Below, piece by piece: positions 25,423 to 36,150 of a stretch of DNA of 64,000 bases (positions are counted from its first letter, which is position 1; each line of letters opens with the position of its first letter). Source of the stretch: Afipia sp. Root123D2 (GTDB taxonomy: Bacteria; Pseudomonadota; Alphaproteobacteria; Rhizobiales; Xanthobacteraceae); NCBI RefSeq assembly GCF_001425835.1, contig NZ_LMDP01000001.1, positions 1,421,838-1,485,837 on the forward strand, read 5' to 3'. The position numbers and the translations under genes were made by a program. A model generated the notes under the pieces. That model saw only the letters and a list, made by a program, of their open reading frames with translations. It did not search any database and was not told where the DNA came from.

Positions 25423-28400
25423 CTACACCATCATTTGGTGCTCTTGGCCTTGGAACGCGACACGAACGATGTCATTCACGCTCGGAGAGCCATAGCCCTG
25501 CAAAGTAGCCACGTCGTGAGCGCTACCCGCAAAATTGCCAGATCCCGTTATGTCGATCTGGATCAGCACATCGTTGTTCGATTGCTGGGTAAGATGAACG
25601 TAGCTTCCAATGTTAGTACCACTAGCACCTGTCTCCGCTCCAAGCAGAGATGAAAGGTCGATTACATCATTGCTGCGGAACGTTTCGAGTAAATCAGCGT
25701 TGTCCGCTCCGAACTCAGCGAAAATGTACTTATCGTGGCCGTTCATATCGCCGCCAGTGATGGTGTCTTTACCGAGACCACCGTAGAACGTGTCGACACC
25801 AGTACCACCGTTGAGATCGTCATCCCCTGCGCCACCATAAAGGAAGTCGTCTCCGTTTCCGCCATTTAGAGTGTCCTTGCCTGAGCCACCGTAGAGAGTG
25901 TCGACGCCAGTATCCCCGCTGAGATGATCATCGCCTGCTTCCCCATACAAGAAATCGTTTCCGTTGCCTCCATTCAAAGTGTCGTTGCCATTGCCGCCGA
26001 GAAGGTAATCGGTGTCAGTATCTCCATTCAGAGTGTCGTTTCCTTCTCCGCCGATAAGGAAGTCGCCTGAATTGCCTCCGTTTAAGGTGTCGTCGCCGTT
26101 GCCACCATTCAGGAAGTCGGTGCTCGTATCACCGCTCAACGTATCGTTGCCGTTCCCACCGTAAAGAGCATCATTCAAGTTTCCGCCATTCATCATGTTG
26201 TTGGCGGCATCGCCAATAAGAACGTCCTCATTGGGGCCGGAATTGGTGTCGTGCGATTGATTGCCAGATACTAAGTAAAGATTGTCGCCATTGTTTCCGT
26301 TGTTGGGTAGCGGGCCAACAGTATCGTTAGCAACGGTAACGAGCGTTCCGGCATCGTTCAGCGCGCTGAACGCTACATAAGTAAAGCTCGTCTGATGCGT
26401 CACCGAGTCCATCGCATCGATGCGATAGAGCGTGAGCGCGCTCAGATGATCTGGATCGCCGGTGATGGTTCCATTCGTTGGGTCGACGGTCAGCCAGTTC
26501 GTCGAGGTGCTGCTGTAGACCTGCGTAAACATGTAGCTGAACGTATCGCTTCCGCCGCCGAAGATATCGTCAGCGTCAAAGTGGATCGCTACAGGTTGCC
26601 CAGCTGGCGCATTGGCATTGTCGGAGAACGCGTAGTACGGGTTGTCGTTGGTCACGGTGACTGGCGAATACGTCTCCACGTCATCCTTTACTTCAACATC
26701 GAAGCTTTGCGTATCGAACAGCGTTCCGTCAGATGCCGTAACCGTGACGTTGTAGTGGTTGTCGAGACCGGCATCATGCGGAGTTTCGAAATCCGGTGCG
26801 TTGACAAAGCTAAGAGCACCCGTTGAGGCGTCGACATGGAACAGCGAAGCGTCCGCGCCGCCGCTGATCGTGTAAGTCAGCGTCGGGCTATCCGGATCGG
26901 CGGCATGAACTGTCGTGACCGCGGTTGCGTTCTCGAACATCGAGAGTGCAACCAGGTTGTCTCCATTATGAGAATCGATCACCGGCGCGTCGTTGACGGG
27001 CGTAACATCGAGATGGAACGTTTGCGAGACGGGCACGGAGTTGTCCTCGTTGCCGTCTTCGACCTTAACCGCGAAGCTCGCCGCCGTTGTGTCCGATCCG
27101 TCATGCACGAACGTGACATGGCCGTCCGCAAGTTGCTGGCCGGTGAAGGATAGGGACGCCACGCCATCAAGCTTCACGATGCCATTTTGCTGGTCCGACA
27201 CAATGAAGGTGACGCCCGAGGCTATGTCGTCCGGATCGGTGAAGCCAAGTTCTGCCGGCTGAATGACGTGTGTGCCGCCCTCACCGACCGATGCATGCAG
27301 CGCTCCGGCCAATTCCGGCGCATCGTTCGAGGCCCAAACGTGCAGCGTCACGTTTTGCAATGGGCTGTTGCTGATGCCGTCATTGACCGTGACGTTGATG
27401 GTGCGATCCGTCGTTGACGGATTGTCGCTGGTGTTGAGGTAAACGACGCCGTCGAGAATGGTTTGATATACCGCGGCGGCGGCTATTCCCGTCACGATCA
27501 ACGCGCCTGTCGTTGCATCATAGCTCGACGACAACGAGTGGGCCGTTAGCGCATTCTGCGCCGCCGTGTTGAGTGATAGGTACTCCGCGCCACCATCCGG
27601 TCGCGACGAAAGCGTCACGGTCAGGGATGCCATTGTGGTCGAGTCGACGTCGGAGATGGTCGCCTTGTCCATGAACCACTGCGGAAGCTGCTCCACGGCG
27701 GTTGCTGTCGCGTCGTTGCCGGGAACATTAGGGCCGCTCAGGTCGATCACCGGCGCATCGTTCGCACCCGTGATGTTGACGGTCAGATACGATGTCACGT
27801 CGCCGCCATGGCCATCCGACACGCCGAACTTGAAAATATCGGTAACCTGAACGCCCTCTGGAAGCGCGTCGTATGCCGCATTCGGTGTGTAGGTGTAGCT
27901 GCCGTCTGCATGCATTACGAGGTTGCCATACGTCCCATGAGCCGTGGCCTCGCCATTGGTGATGTACTGTGGTGCCTCTTGAGCCTCAGGAGAGACGTTG
28001 GCTGCCCGAACGAGGATGACGCTGAGCGGATCTCCGTCGACATCGTGATCGTTCGCCAGGACGTTACCTTTCCCATTCACCGGTACGCTTCCGGCGTCAG
28101 TGGCTGATGTCTCGATCAGACTGACGGAATCCGCCATCGGGGTCGGCGCGTCGTTCACGTCAGTGACGGTGATAACGGCGTGAGCGGTATCTTCCGAGAA
28201 GGCTGTCGTGCCGCCCCGGTTCGTGACATTCGCAACGTCATGAAGCGTTCCGGATGTCTGATCCCACGCCAAGTAGTCGAAGCCCGCAGTTGTGCCGTGA
28301 ATTCCATCCGGCACGAAGCGAACGAGATCGGTTCCGCTCAACAGCAAGGCCGACGTGATCGAATGGCTGCCGATATCGGTCCAGTGTGCGCCGCCGTCGG

Positions 28401-31400
28401 ACGAATACTGCCACGCGCCGTTGCTCGTGTCGGTATGCGTAATGGCAATCCCCTGCACCGCGCCATGGTCGGCGTCGGTAACCGATGCACCGAGGATCGA
28501 TGCGACAGTCTGACCGTTGTTTGCGACTGCATCCTCGTCGATCGACGTCAGGGTCTGCGTCGGAACGTAGTTCAGCGTCACGTTGTCGAAATTGACCTGA
28601 ACCTGCTGCGGGAAATCGCCGCCACTGCCAAATTCCTCGAGATTGGCGACTTCGATCCGCAATGGCTGGCCGCTGAGCGAGTTGTCGACCAGGCCTTCGA
28701 TCTTGACGAGGGTCCAGCTGTAGCCGTCCGTCGTCGTGTGCTCAACGATCTGTTCGGCGATCAGGGGCGCGCCGGCATAGAGCCGCACGGCGAAGTCGGG
28801 CATGCCATTGAGATTTGAATCGGTACGATCGCCGACCTCGATATTGAGTTCATAACGTCCAAGGTTGGCCGCGCCGACGACTTGCGTCGCGACCTGGCCG
28901 TCGTTGAGCCAGAGCACATTGTTGCCGTTCTCGGCAGGCATTGTCAGAACGTTGGTGCTGCCTCCCGCCCCGTTGGGTGCCGGATTGAACCAGCCGCCAT
29001 ACGATGGACCGGTGACGCTCCAGCCTGAGGGCGAGCCGTTCGTGTACTGCCCTTCGGAACCGAACTGGTTGTACGAGGTGTCGGCTTCGAAGCCAGCATT
29101 GACGACGGTCTCGTGCGTCTGAGTGATCACCGGCGCATCGTTGGTGCCGGTGATGCGGATGGACACAGGGATGGTGTCAATGGCGCCGTGTTCGTCGGCG
29201 ACCTGGATGGTAAAGGTCTGAGGCGCACTCTCCTCGCCGGCTGCGAGCGCACGCGTTGCGGCATTGTCGTCAGCCGTGAAGTGCCATGCGCCAGTCTGAT
29301 CCACCGTCATGGTGCCGTAAGGCGACGCACCTCCTGCGACGGACCACGTCAACGTGTGGTTGGCGTCGACGTCGATTGCCGTGAGCTGGCCGGAAGCAAC
29401 CGCCAGCAGACCGTGGGTTTGATCCCAGGTATGGGCGGCAGTCGGATTGTCCGCCTGCTCGCCGCTATAGATCGGCCGGCCGGACAGGCCGGCATCCTCG
29501 ACCTGGTGCAGCAGATAGTCCCGCAGCGCCGGATTCGCTCCGAACTTGTCGTCAATTGATGGCAGATCAAGGTTGCCCAGCAGATTGTCGTGCAGCGACT
29601 GGCTACGATCGGCGATGCCATCGTTGGTGTCCGCATTAAACTTGGCGATGGTGTCCAGCAACGGTTGCCCGCCATTCTGGATGTACTCGGCATAGACCAG
29701 CCCCAGCAGCACCGAGGCATGGTTCACCGGCGTGTTGTAGTACTGGTAGTTCTCGTCGAGATAATCCCACACCTGCGCGATGGCGTCGGCGAAGGTCGCG
29801 CCCCCTCCCAGACCGGTCTGGACGTTGGTGACGATCACCTTCATGTCCGCGGCCGTATCGGGGCTCGGTCCGGCCGGGATTCCGAGGGCTGCGGCAATCT
29901 CGGTATCGAGGTTGGCTGTGGGCTCGAAGGTGTGGGTCGCGTCCGCCTGCTGGACGTTGTGGAGCTGCGTGCTGATGGGCGCCGTCAGGACGGATGACGT
30001 GATCTCCGGCGCATCGTTAGTGCCATCGATCGTGATCGTGACCTGGCTGGCCGTCGACGTGTTGCTGTTGTCCGTGACAGTGACCGTGAAGGTCTCGGTG
30101 CCATGGGTGCCTGCCGCGAGCGCCTCAGTGTCCGGACGGTCGTTGTCGAGTACATAGGTCCAGTGGCCAGACGCATCGACGGTAAACGTGCCATAGGTGC
30201 CGCTCTGCGTACCCGCGGTCCAGGTCAGCGAACTGGAGTCGGCATCGGTCGCGGTCAGCGTGCCGCTGACATGGGTCGCATAGCCATGCTCCGCATCCCA
30301 GGCGTGGGCGTCATGAACACCCGACGAGCCTTCGCCGCCGCTGGCATAAGGCCGATCCAGCAAGTTCGGATCGACGCCCGTGATAAGCGCCTCGAGCTGG
30401 TCGTGCAGAGCACTGGTCCCGTAACGTTGGGTCAGCGCATCGGCGCCCAGGTTGCCGAGCAGGTTGTCGTGAAGCGACTGCAGGCGATCCGGCGCGCCAC
30501 TGAGGTTGGCGTCGGCCGTGTACTTGCCGATCACGTCGACCAGCGGCATGCCGCCATTCTTCAGATAGGTCGCGTACTCGACGCCAAGCCGCGTGAACGC
30601 CTCGTTGATCGCGGGCACATCGGTCGGTGCGGCGGTAACGTAGGCGTCGTTGAGATGCTGCCAGACGGTAGCGATCGCCGTGGCGAGATTACCGCCCTGC
30701 TCGGCCTGAACTGTTGTCAGTACATTGTGCAGGTCGGACGGATGGTTCTCCAACGTCGCCAGGGCGTCAGTGACGTTGAGCGTCAGCAGAGCCGCCGCCA
30801 CTGTCAACGTGCCGCCAAGTCCCGCCTCGTCAACCGGCGGCAGGTCGCCTGCCTCGGTCACCGACCCGAGCGCGCTGCTCGTGATGATCGGCGCATCGTT
30901 GCTGCCGTGCAGCTTGATCTGCACGACCTGGGTGTCGAAGCCGCCGTGACCGTCGGAGACCTGGATCGTGTAGTTCAGGACAGACTCCCAGCCATTCGGC
31001 AGGAAGTTGAACGCCTCGCCGTGCGAGTCGAAGGTCCAGGTCAGCGCGTCGGTGCGTGCGCCATTGGAATCCAGGACTGGATCCGGAGCGACCGTCAGCA
31101 TGCTCAACAGAGTGGCATTGTCGTAGAGATGTTCGATACCCGAGCCCCCGGCGCTGACGGACAGAACCGTGGCGTGAACTGTATCGAGAGTATCCACATC
31201 GGTGACGGTCAGCGTTCCCTGGGCCGAGAGGCCGGCGTTTGTCTCATCGATCATTCGATAGGCGGAATCCCCGTTTCCGACCGTGATGATGGGAGAGTCG
31301 TTGGTGCCGACAAGCTCGATGGTGACATCGCGATAGGTTGTCTCACCATGATTGTCCTGGACCGTGATGCGGAAGGTTTCGGTCTTGTGCTCTCCCGCTG

Positions 31401-34400
31401 ACAGCGGGTTCAACGCCGCATCAGTGACGTGATACTGCCAGGACACCACGCCGGCACCGTCGCCGATGGTTTCCTGAGTCACCGACGCAGTGACATGGCC
31501 GATATAGTTCGAGCCGGCAGGATAGGGCTCGGCCGATACGATCGTGTGAGTATCGCTCTGATCCGGATCGTACAGATGGAACGTGCCGCCGTTGTACCCG
31601 CCATAACCCGGCGGGGCATCGAAGATGGTACGATCGTCGGTCGAGCCGGCATGCAGGTCGGTCTCCGCATATTCGGTCATCGTGCCGCCATCGGGTGTAC
31701 CCTCTGACGTGCCGAGGCCGTCATTGGTGCCGGTCACCGTGACGAGAATTTCCCTGGTTACGGTGTCGCCATCCCCATCCGTCACCGTGAACGGAATATG
31801 CAGCGTGGCCTGCTGGTCTTGAGACAGGCCATCGAGTGCCCAGCCCGGCTGAATGGTTACAGTATGACCGTCGGGATTGAGCGTGATCGATGGCAGTCCA
31901 AGGACAACTCCATCAGGCAGGCCTGAGACATAGGCCGTTCCGAGAACTGTACCGTCTGCATCGTTCGCACCATCTGCGCCATAGGCGTAGTGGCCAGCCA
32001 GATCAAGGGTGACTGTCTGCTTCTCGAACATCGCAGCGTTAAAATTCGCGGCGGTCGGCGCGTCGTCGTTGATGTCGAGCTGGATGTGATTGGTCGCGGT
32101 ATCCCCGTCGCTGTCGGTAACGGTGAAGCTGATCCTCATCCGCAGCGGATCTTGCGCCCCGCTCTCGTTGACATCCGGATGATCGATCGGCGCCGATTGT
32201 GTGAAGCTGTATTCCCCGGTTGCAGGGTTGGTCACCGTGATGACGAACACAGAGGTGCCGTCGGCAAGTGCGCCGGTCAGCGTCAGGTGGTCGGTCGATT
32301 CCGTCACGATCACCTGCTCGCCACCGGATGTCAGGGCAAGGCTGGTGAACGGCGTTGCATCGCCATCGGCGATATTTGTTCCGAAATCATAATGGATCGC
32401 CGTCACCTTGGCGCCATCGGCGCCCGGGCTGAAGTGGAAGTGGTCGGTCGTCGTCTGCTCATGGAAGCTGCCGTTGGCGTCGGCCGTTTCCTGCACCACC
32501 ATCTTGCTCAACGACGCTGTCGGCGCGTCGTCAACGATCTTGACGGTGAACGAACCGGCAATCACGTCACCATCGCCATCCGTCGCTGTATAAGTGACAG
32601 GAACCGACAGTGTGTTGGTGCCGTCGTTGGCCGGACCGTGCAGCAGCGTATTGTCCAGCAGGGTGAATGTGTAAGTCCCGTTGCTGTTGAGGGTCACCGT
32701 CCACGCACCGTCCGAGGCGGTGAGCGTGTGAGTTGCACTATTCCAGCTGGCTCCTTCCGCGGACAGGACGACGTTGCCGCCGTCAGAGCCCAGATCGATG
32801 TTGAGGTTGCCGTTCGTGCTCAGTGCCTCCTTGGTGGAGTCGTTACCCGTCGGTAGGTCATCCTCGTTCAGGGTCAAACCAGACGTTACCGTACCGACCA
32901 GCTTTGGCCCATCGTCGCGGAACTGGATGTTGTCGCCGATATCGGTCGCTTGCGTGACGATGTCACCGTCATGGTCGGTCACCGTCACCACCGCCGACAG
33001 CTTGCCGGTCAGGTCGACGGAGTCGTTCGAGGTGGTGTCGTCGTTGTGATGCAGCGACAGATACTGCGCGACGCTGACGCGGCCGGACTGGTCGATCGTC
33101 ACCGCGAAGGCGGCCTCGCCGGTCTCGCCGTCGACCCGGCCGACCACCAGCGTGTCGCTGACCTGATACAGGTAGATCGAATGGCCGTCGGTCGTCGTCA
33201 GGCCGGAATCGAGAGCGTCGATGTGCAACGACAGCGCCTTCGCGCCCGTATCGTCCGCTCCGGTCGTTGTTGTGGTGCTGACCAGGTTGTCGCGGGCATA
33301 GACCGGCCCGGACATGTCGGGATCGGAGCCGCGATTGCCGACCTCGTCGAACAGGTGCCGGACGCTGTTCGACGAGGTGTTGTCGCCGTTGCTGTTGCCG
33401 CCGGTCTCGTCGATGGTGACCGCGCCGCTCGCATTGATCGTCGCCACCGGGACATCGTCCTGGATCTCGATCGTGAACTTGCCTGCCAGCGAGATATGGT
33501 CGCCGTCGCCGTCGGTCGCGGTGATCAACGCGCCGAAGTCAATGGCGTCGATCGAGCCGCCACTGGTTGTCAGAGCGAGGTTGTGTTCGCCGCCGCTGAC
33601 ATGGTCGAGCTGGTCGAACTGCCGGAACTCGTAGCTGCCGTCGCTCTTCAGCGTCAGCGCCAGCACCGGGCGGTCGAAAATCGGCTGGTCGACGTAACCG
33701 ACCAGCGTGTTGCCGATCATGGCATAGTGGACCGTCTGCCCCTTCGAGGTCAGTCCGAGTGCTTCCATGGTCGCAGCCGCATCGGCGGCAAAGCCGAAGC
33801 CACCGCCGGCATGGGCGCCGTCAGCGCCGAACGCCACCGTCGTCGCCACCGTGCCGCTGAGATAGGCCGGTCCGCCGAGCGCAAACCCGAACAGCCCTGA
33901 CAGGAACGACGCCAGCGGACCGCCGGTGTCTGATCCGTCACCGGCGCCGTCGTTCGGGCTCGAGCCCGTCGACCACAACGTCTTGATATCGCCCTCGTCC
34001 ACCGTCCGTGCTTCAACCGCGCCCGATGAAGCAGGTGCATCGTCATTGATTGCGACGCTGAACGAGCCGTTCGCGATGTCGCCATCAGCATCGGTGGCGG
34101 TGAAGCCGAAGTCGATGGTGACGTCGTCTTCGGAATCGATGACCGGCTGATCGATCGGCTGCAGCAGCGTGAAAGTATAGGAACCGGTATCGCTGGTATC
34201 CTTGAGCTCGACTTTGAAGACCCAGTTCGATTGATCGTCCGCCGGTGCCGCACCGGTGTAGCCGATCAATACGGACTGATCGCCAACCGTCATCAGATGA
34301 TAGTGCACGGCCTGATCGTGCGATGTGATGGACGTGCCGTCCTGAGCCTTTACCTCTCCACCCTCGGAGACGCCATTGAAAGCCAGTGAGCGGTTTGCGA

Positions 34401-36150
34401 GCGAGCCGCTGTTGTTGTCGTCGGCTCCCCATGACACGCCGAGAAAACCATTGAAGGTGAGACTCTCTGTGCCCTGGTTTGCGCCATAAGTGTCTCCCGG
34501 ATTGCCGTTATCGAACCGATCCTCGGCAACCTGACCGTTTTCGATACCCTCAACGCTGATCGTCGGAGCGTCGTCGCTGACAGTCACGTTGAACGACCCG
34601 GCAACAGAATCGCCGTCGCTGTCGGTCGCGGTGTAGTGGAACGTCAGATCGAGCGACGCCAGATTGATCTGCTGCTGCTCACCCGATGTGCCGACGTGAT
34701 CCAGCTCTTGGTATTGCGTGAAGACATAGCCGCCATTGTCGGTGTCGCGCAGATCGACAGTGAAGACGATGTTTCCTTCATTCGGGCCCTCATCGCCGCC
34801 GCCGGTAAATCCGATAAGGCGGGTACCGTCGTTGCTGAGTTGGAACTGGATCGGCTCTCCGTGTGAGAACAGACTGTTCGTCAGCGAACCTTCACCATTC
34901 GACAGCTCAACGGTTGCATTGGTGAAAACCAGCGAACGATCGCCGGTCTGGCCGGTTGTTGCCGAAATGCCGCCGTTCTCGTGCGCATTGAAATGATCAG
35001 CGCCCCAGAGGATGCCTAGCGTGCCGCCGCGCACGGACGTGCCGCCATCAGGATCCTTCAGGTCGGCGTGCGGGACGATTAATCCGCCCTCCGAGCCTTC
35101 TGAACCTTCCGAGCCTTGAGTCGTGAGCGGTTGATCGAAGCCGTTCGGATTGGTTTCGGGCGAATCGTCATTGACGTTGACACCAAACGCCGACGTGACG
35201 GTCCCGCTCGCGTTGCTTGCAGAATAGGAGATGGTGAGATTGAGGGTATCTTCCGTATTTGCGCCCGAATGATCGAGCGGACGCAGCAGCGTGAACGTAT
35301 ATTCGCCTGTGCTGGTGTTGAGATCGAGAGAAATTTCGAAAACGTGCGAGCCAGCGACGTTCGGATCGTTGCCGACAAAACCAACAATGGTCGGAGTGCC
35401 GCCTGCCGGATTTGAAATCAACAGGTGAATCGTTTCCCCGCCTGAGGTCAGCCCCGCGAGACCTGGCTGACCGGCAAGAAACGCCAGCGACGCACCGCTG
35501 ACGCCCACCGATCCGAAATCGATGTTGAGAGATCCGGTGACACTGGTGGCGTTGCCTGGCGCGTCGTTGGGGCCGCCCACCAAACCGTCGCTCAAGCCTT
35601 CGTCGTCGACATTCCCAGCCGTTGCCGTGCCAAAGGTGATGCCCGCAAAACCTGTCTCGGTCGTACCAAATTGCTGATCGCCGGACGTCTCGTCACCCAG
35701 CAGCGCAAGCGGTGTGCCACCTGGTCCAAGCGCGCCCACCTGCGCGTCGTGAAAATCGGCACCTCCGGCTGGCCCACTATTGCCCGCCGCCGGCAGGATC
35801 GATTGATCAGTTGAAATCGGAAACAGTGCGGCGAATTGTTCGCCATTGAGAACGCGATCACCGTCGACCTGAAAGCCGACGTCTGTCAGCGGATTGCCGG
35901 TGGCGGAATCAAATACCGGATCAACGGTCACCGTCGACTGGTTGTCGAACAGAACGATGAGCTTCTCACCGACCTTTACGAAGGTCAGCTTTTCGCTCGC
36001 GATGTCGCTGAGATCGAGCCGTGTGTTGCCGTCGAGATGAAAATTGAGCGCCTGACCGTTGGCTGGCTTTTCAATCTTGAGGGTTTTTGGTTCGGGTGAT
36101 GGTGTCTGAACAGATCCCGAGAGCTGCGCCAACAACACAGGTGCGTTCAT
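25423..36150 (-). CDS. Giant LapA-type RTX/VCBS repeat adhesin, 3575 residues
   Basis: This is a type I secreted surface adhesin. Residues 1-~115 look like a retention module, followed by PAAG (120-123), the expected LapG cleavage site. From ~190 to ~1430 there are about eight T1SS-143/DUF5801-type repeats, each ending DDxP. VCBS-like repeats (GTNDAP...) follow, two of them interrupted by related helical insertions (about 1784-1931 and 2056-2231). Next come a galactose-binding-like domain (about 2347-2529), CSPG/cadherin-like repeats, RTX calcium nonapeptides (about 3307-3467) and a ~108-residue secretion signal. GAGGA precedes the ATG by 8 bases. The protease and exporter genes lie upstream on the same strand. 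It likely mediates regulated surface attachment and biofilm formation; the ligand is unknown. Confidence 0.93.
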   Translation of the reverse strand: MNAPVLLAQLSGSVQTPSPEPKTLKIEKPANGQALNFHLDGNTRLDLSDIASEKLTFVKVGEKLIVLFDNQSTVTVDPVFDSATGNPLTDVGFQVDGDRVLNGEQFAALFPISTDQSILPAAGNSGPAGGADFHDAQVGALGPGGTPLALLGDETSGDQQFGTTETGFAGITFGTATAGNVDDEGLSDGLVGGPNDAPGNATSVTGSLNIDFGSVGVSGASLAFLAGQPGLAGLTSGGETIHLLISNPAGGTPTIVGFVGNDPNVAGSHVFEISLDLNTSTGEYTFTLLRPLDHSGANTEDTLNLTISYSASNASGTVTSAFGVNVNDDSPETNPNGFDQPLTTQGSEGSEGSEGGLIVPHADLKDPDGGTSVRGGTLGILWGADHFNAHENGGISATTGQTGDRSLVFTNATVELSNGEGSLTNSLFSHGEPIQFQLSNDGTRLIGFTGGGDEGPNEGNIVFTVDLRDTDNGGYVFTQYQELDHVGTSGEQQQINLASLDLTFHYTATDSDGDSVAGSFNVTVSDDAPTISVEGIENGQVAEDRFDNGNPGDTYGANQGTESLTFNGFLGVSWGADDNNSGSLANRSLAFNGVSEGGEVKAQDGTSITSHDQAVHYHLMTVGDQSVLIGYTGAAPADDQSNWVFKVELKDTSDTGSYTFTLLQPIDQPVIDSEDDVTIDFGFTATDADGDIANGSFSVAINDDAPASSGAVEARTVDEGDIKTLWSTGSSPNDGAGDGSDTGGPLASFLSGLFGFALGGPAYLSGTVATTVAFGADGAHAGGGFGFAADAAATMEALGLTSKGQTVHYAMIGNTLVGYVDQPIFDRPVLALTLKSDGSYEFRQFDQLDHVSGGEHNLALTTSGGSIDAIDFGALITATDGDGDHISLAGKFTIEIQDDVPVATINASGAVTIDETGGNSNGDNTSSNSVRHLFDEVGNRGSDPDMSGPVYARDNLVSTTTTTGADDTGAKALSLHIDALDSGLTTTDGHSIYLYQVSDTLVVGRVDGETGEAAFAVTIDQSGRVSVAQYLSLHHNDDTTSNDSVDLTGKLSAVVTVTDHDGDIVTQATDIGDNIQFRDDGPKLVGTVTSGLTLNEDDLPTGNDSTKEALSTNGNLNIDLGSDGGNVVLSAEGASWNSATHTLTASDGAWTVTLNSNGTYTFTLLDNTLLHGPANDGTNTLSVPVTYTATDGDGDVIAGSFTVKIVDDAPTASLSKMVVQETADANGSFHEQTTTDHFHFSPGADGAKVTAIHYDFGTNIADGDATPFTSLALTSGGEQVIVTESTDHLTLTGALADGTSVFVITVTNPATGEYSFTQSAPIDHPDVNESGAQDPLRMRISFTVTDSDGDTATNHIQLDINDDAPTAANFNAAMFEKQTVTLDLAGHYAYGADGANDADGTVLGTAYVSGLPDGVVLGLPSITLNPDGHTVTIQPGWALDGLSQDQQATLHIPFTVTDGDGDTVTREILVTVTGTNDGLGTSEGTPDGGTMTEYAETDLHAGSTDDRTIFDAPPGYGGYNGGTFHLYDPDQSDTHTIVSAEPYPAGSNYIGHVTASVTQETIGDGAGVVSWQYHVTDAALNPLSAGEHKTETFRITVQDNHGETTYRDVTIELVGTNDSPIITVGNGDSAYRMIDETNAGLSAQGTLTVTDVDTLDTVHATVLSVSAGGSGIEHLYDNATLLSMLTVAPDPVLDSNGARTDALTWTFDSHGEAFNFLPNGWESVLNYTIQVSDGHGGFDTQVVQIKLHGSNDAPIITSSALGSVTEAGDLPPVDEAGLGGTLTVAAALLTLNVTDALATLENHPSDLHNVLTTVQAEQGGNLATAIATVWQHLNDAYVTAAPTDVPAINEAFTRLGVEYATYLKNGGMPLVDVIGKYTADANLSGAPDRLQSLHDNLLGNLGADALTQRYGTSALHDQLEALITGVDPNLLDRPYASGGEGSSGVHDAHAWDAEHGYATHVSGTLTATDADSSSLTWTAGTQSGTYGTFTVDASGHWTYVLDNDRPDTEALAAGTHGTETFTVTVTDNSNTSTASQVTITIDGTNDAPEITSSVLTAPISTQLHNVQQADATHTFEPTANLDTEIAAALGIPAGPSPDTAADMKVIVTNVQTGLGGGATFADAIAQVWDYLDENYQYYNTPVNHASVLLGLVYAEYIQNGGQPLLDTIAKFNADTNDGIADRSQSLHDNLLGNLDLPSIDDKFGANPALRDYLLHQVEDAGLSGRPIYSGEQADNPTAAHTWDQTHGLLAVASGQLTAIDVDANHTLTWSVAGGASPYGTMTVDQTGAWHFTADDNAATRALAAGEESAPQTFTIQVADEHGAIDTIPVSIRITGTNDAPVITQTHETVVNAGFEADTSYNQFGSEGQYTNGSPSGWSVTGPSYGGWFNPAPNGAGGSTNVLTMPAENGNNVLWLNDGQVATQVVGAANLGRYELNIEVGDRTDSNLNGMPDFAVRLYAGAPLIAEQIVEHTTTDGYSWTLVKIEGLVDNSLSGQPLRIEVANLEEFGSGGDFPQQVQVNFDNVTLNYVPTQTLTSIDEDAVANNGQTVASILGASVTDADHGAVQGIAITHTDTSNGAWQYSSDGGAHWTDIGSHSITSALLLSGTDLVRFVPDGIHGTTAGFDYLAWDQTSGTLHDVANVTNRGGTTAFSEDTAHAVITVTDVNDAPTPMADSVSLIETSATDAGSVPVNGKGNVLANDHDVDGDPLSVILVRAANVSPEAQEAPQYITNGEATAHGTYGNLVMHADGSYTYTPNAAYDALPEGVQVTDIFKFGVSDGHGGDVTSYLTVNITGANDAPVIDLSGPNVPGNDATATAVEQLPQWFMDKATISDVDSTTMASLTVTLSSRPDGGAEYLSLNTAAQNALTAHSLSSSYDATTGALIVTGIAAAAVYQTILDGVVYLNTSDNPSTTDRTINVTVNDGISNSPLQNVTLHVWASNDAPELAGALHASVGEGGTHVIQPAELGFTDPDDIASGVTFIVSDQQNGIVKLDGVASLSFTGQQLADGHVTFVHDGSDTTAASFAVKVEDGNEDNSVPVSQTFHLDVTPVNDAPVIDSHNGDNLVALSMFENATAVTTVHAADPDSPTLTYTISGGADASLFHVDASTGALSFVNAPDFETPHDAGLDNHYNVTVTASDGTLFDTQSFDVEVKDDVETYSPVTVTNDNPYYAFSDNANAPAGQPVAIHFDADDIFGGGSDTFSYMFTQVYSSTSTNWLTVDPTNGTITGDPDHLSALTLYRIDAMDSVTHQTSFTYVAFSALNDAGTLVTVANDTVGPLPNNGNNGDNLYLVSGNQSHDTNSGPNEDVLIGDAANNMMNGGNLNDALYGGNGNDTLSGDTSTDFLNGGNGDDTLNGGNSGDFLIGGEGNDTLNGDTDTDYLLGGNGNDTLNGGNGNDFLYGEAGDDHLSGDTGVDTLYGGSGKDTLNGGNGDDFLYGGAGDDDLNGGTGVDTFYGGLGKDTITGGDMNGHDKYIFAEFGADNADLLETFRSNDVIDLSSLLGAETGASGTNIGSYVHLTQQSNNDVLIQIDITGSGNFAGSAHDVATLQGYGSPSVNDIVRVAFQGQEHQMMV
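25750..26232 (-). repeat. RTX calcium-binding nonapeptide repeat tract in the adhesin gene
   Basis: About 160 codons encode tandem GGxGxDxLx-type nonapeptides (for example GGNGNDTLNGGNGNDFLYG). Calcium-driven folding of this region outside the cell helps type I secretion. The DNA is repetitive (recurring GTCGTTGCCG-like units), which explains its tandem look. Confidence 0.9.

Noticed and set aside
25750-26232. Regularly recurring short DNA units that might suggest a CRISPR array or minisatellite
   Set aside because: The period matches the 9-residue RTX nonapeptide and the reading frame stays open; there are no spacers.
26395-35415. Many long open frames on the plus strand opposite the giant adhesin (for example 30103-31401 and 31990-32856)
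   Set aside because: They are Arg/Val/Gly/Asp-rich antisense translations of repetitive Asp/Gly/Thr codons, and have no family resemblance or ribosome-binding sites.
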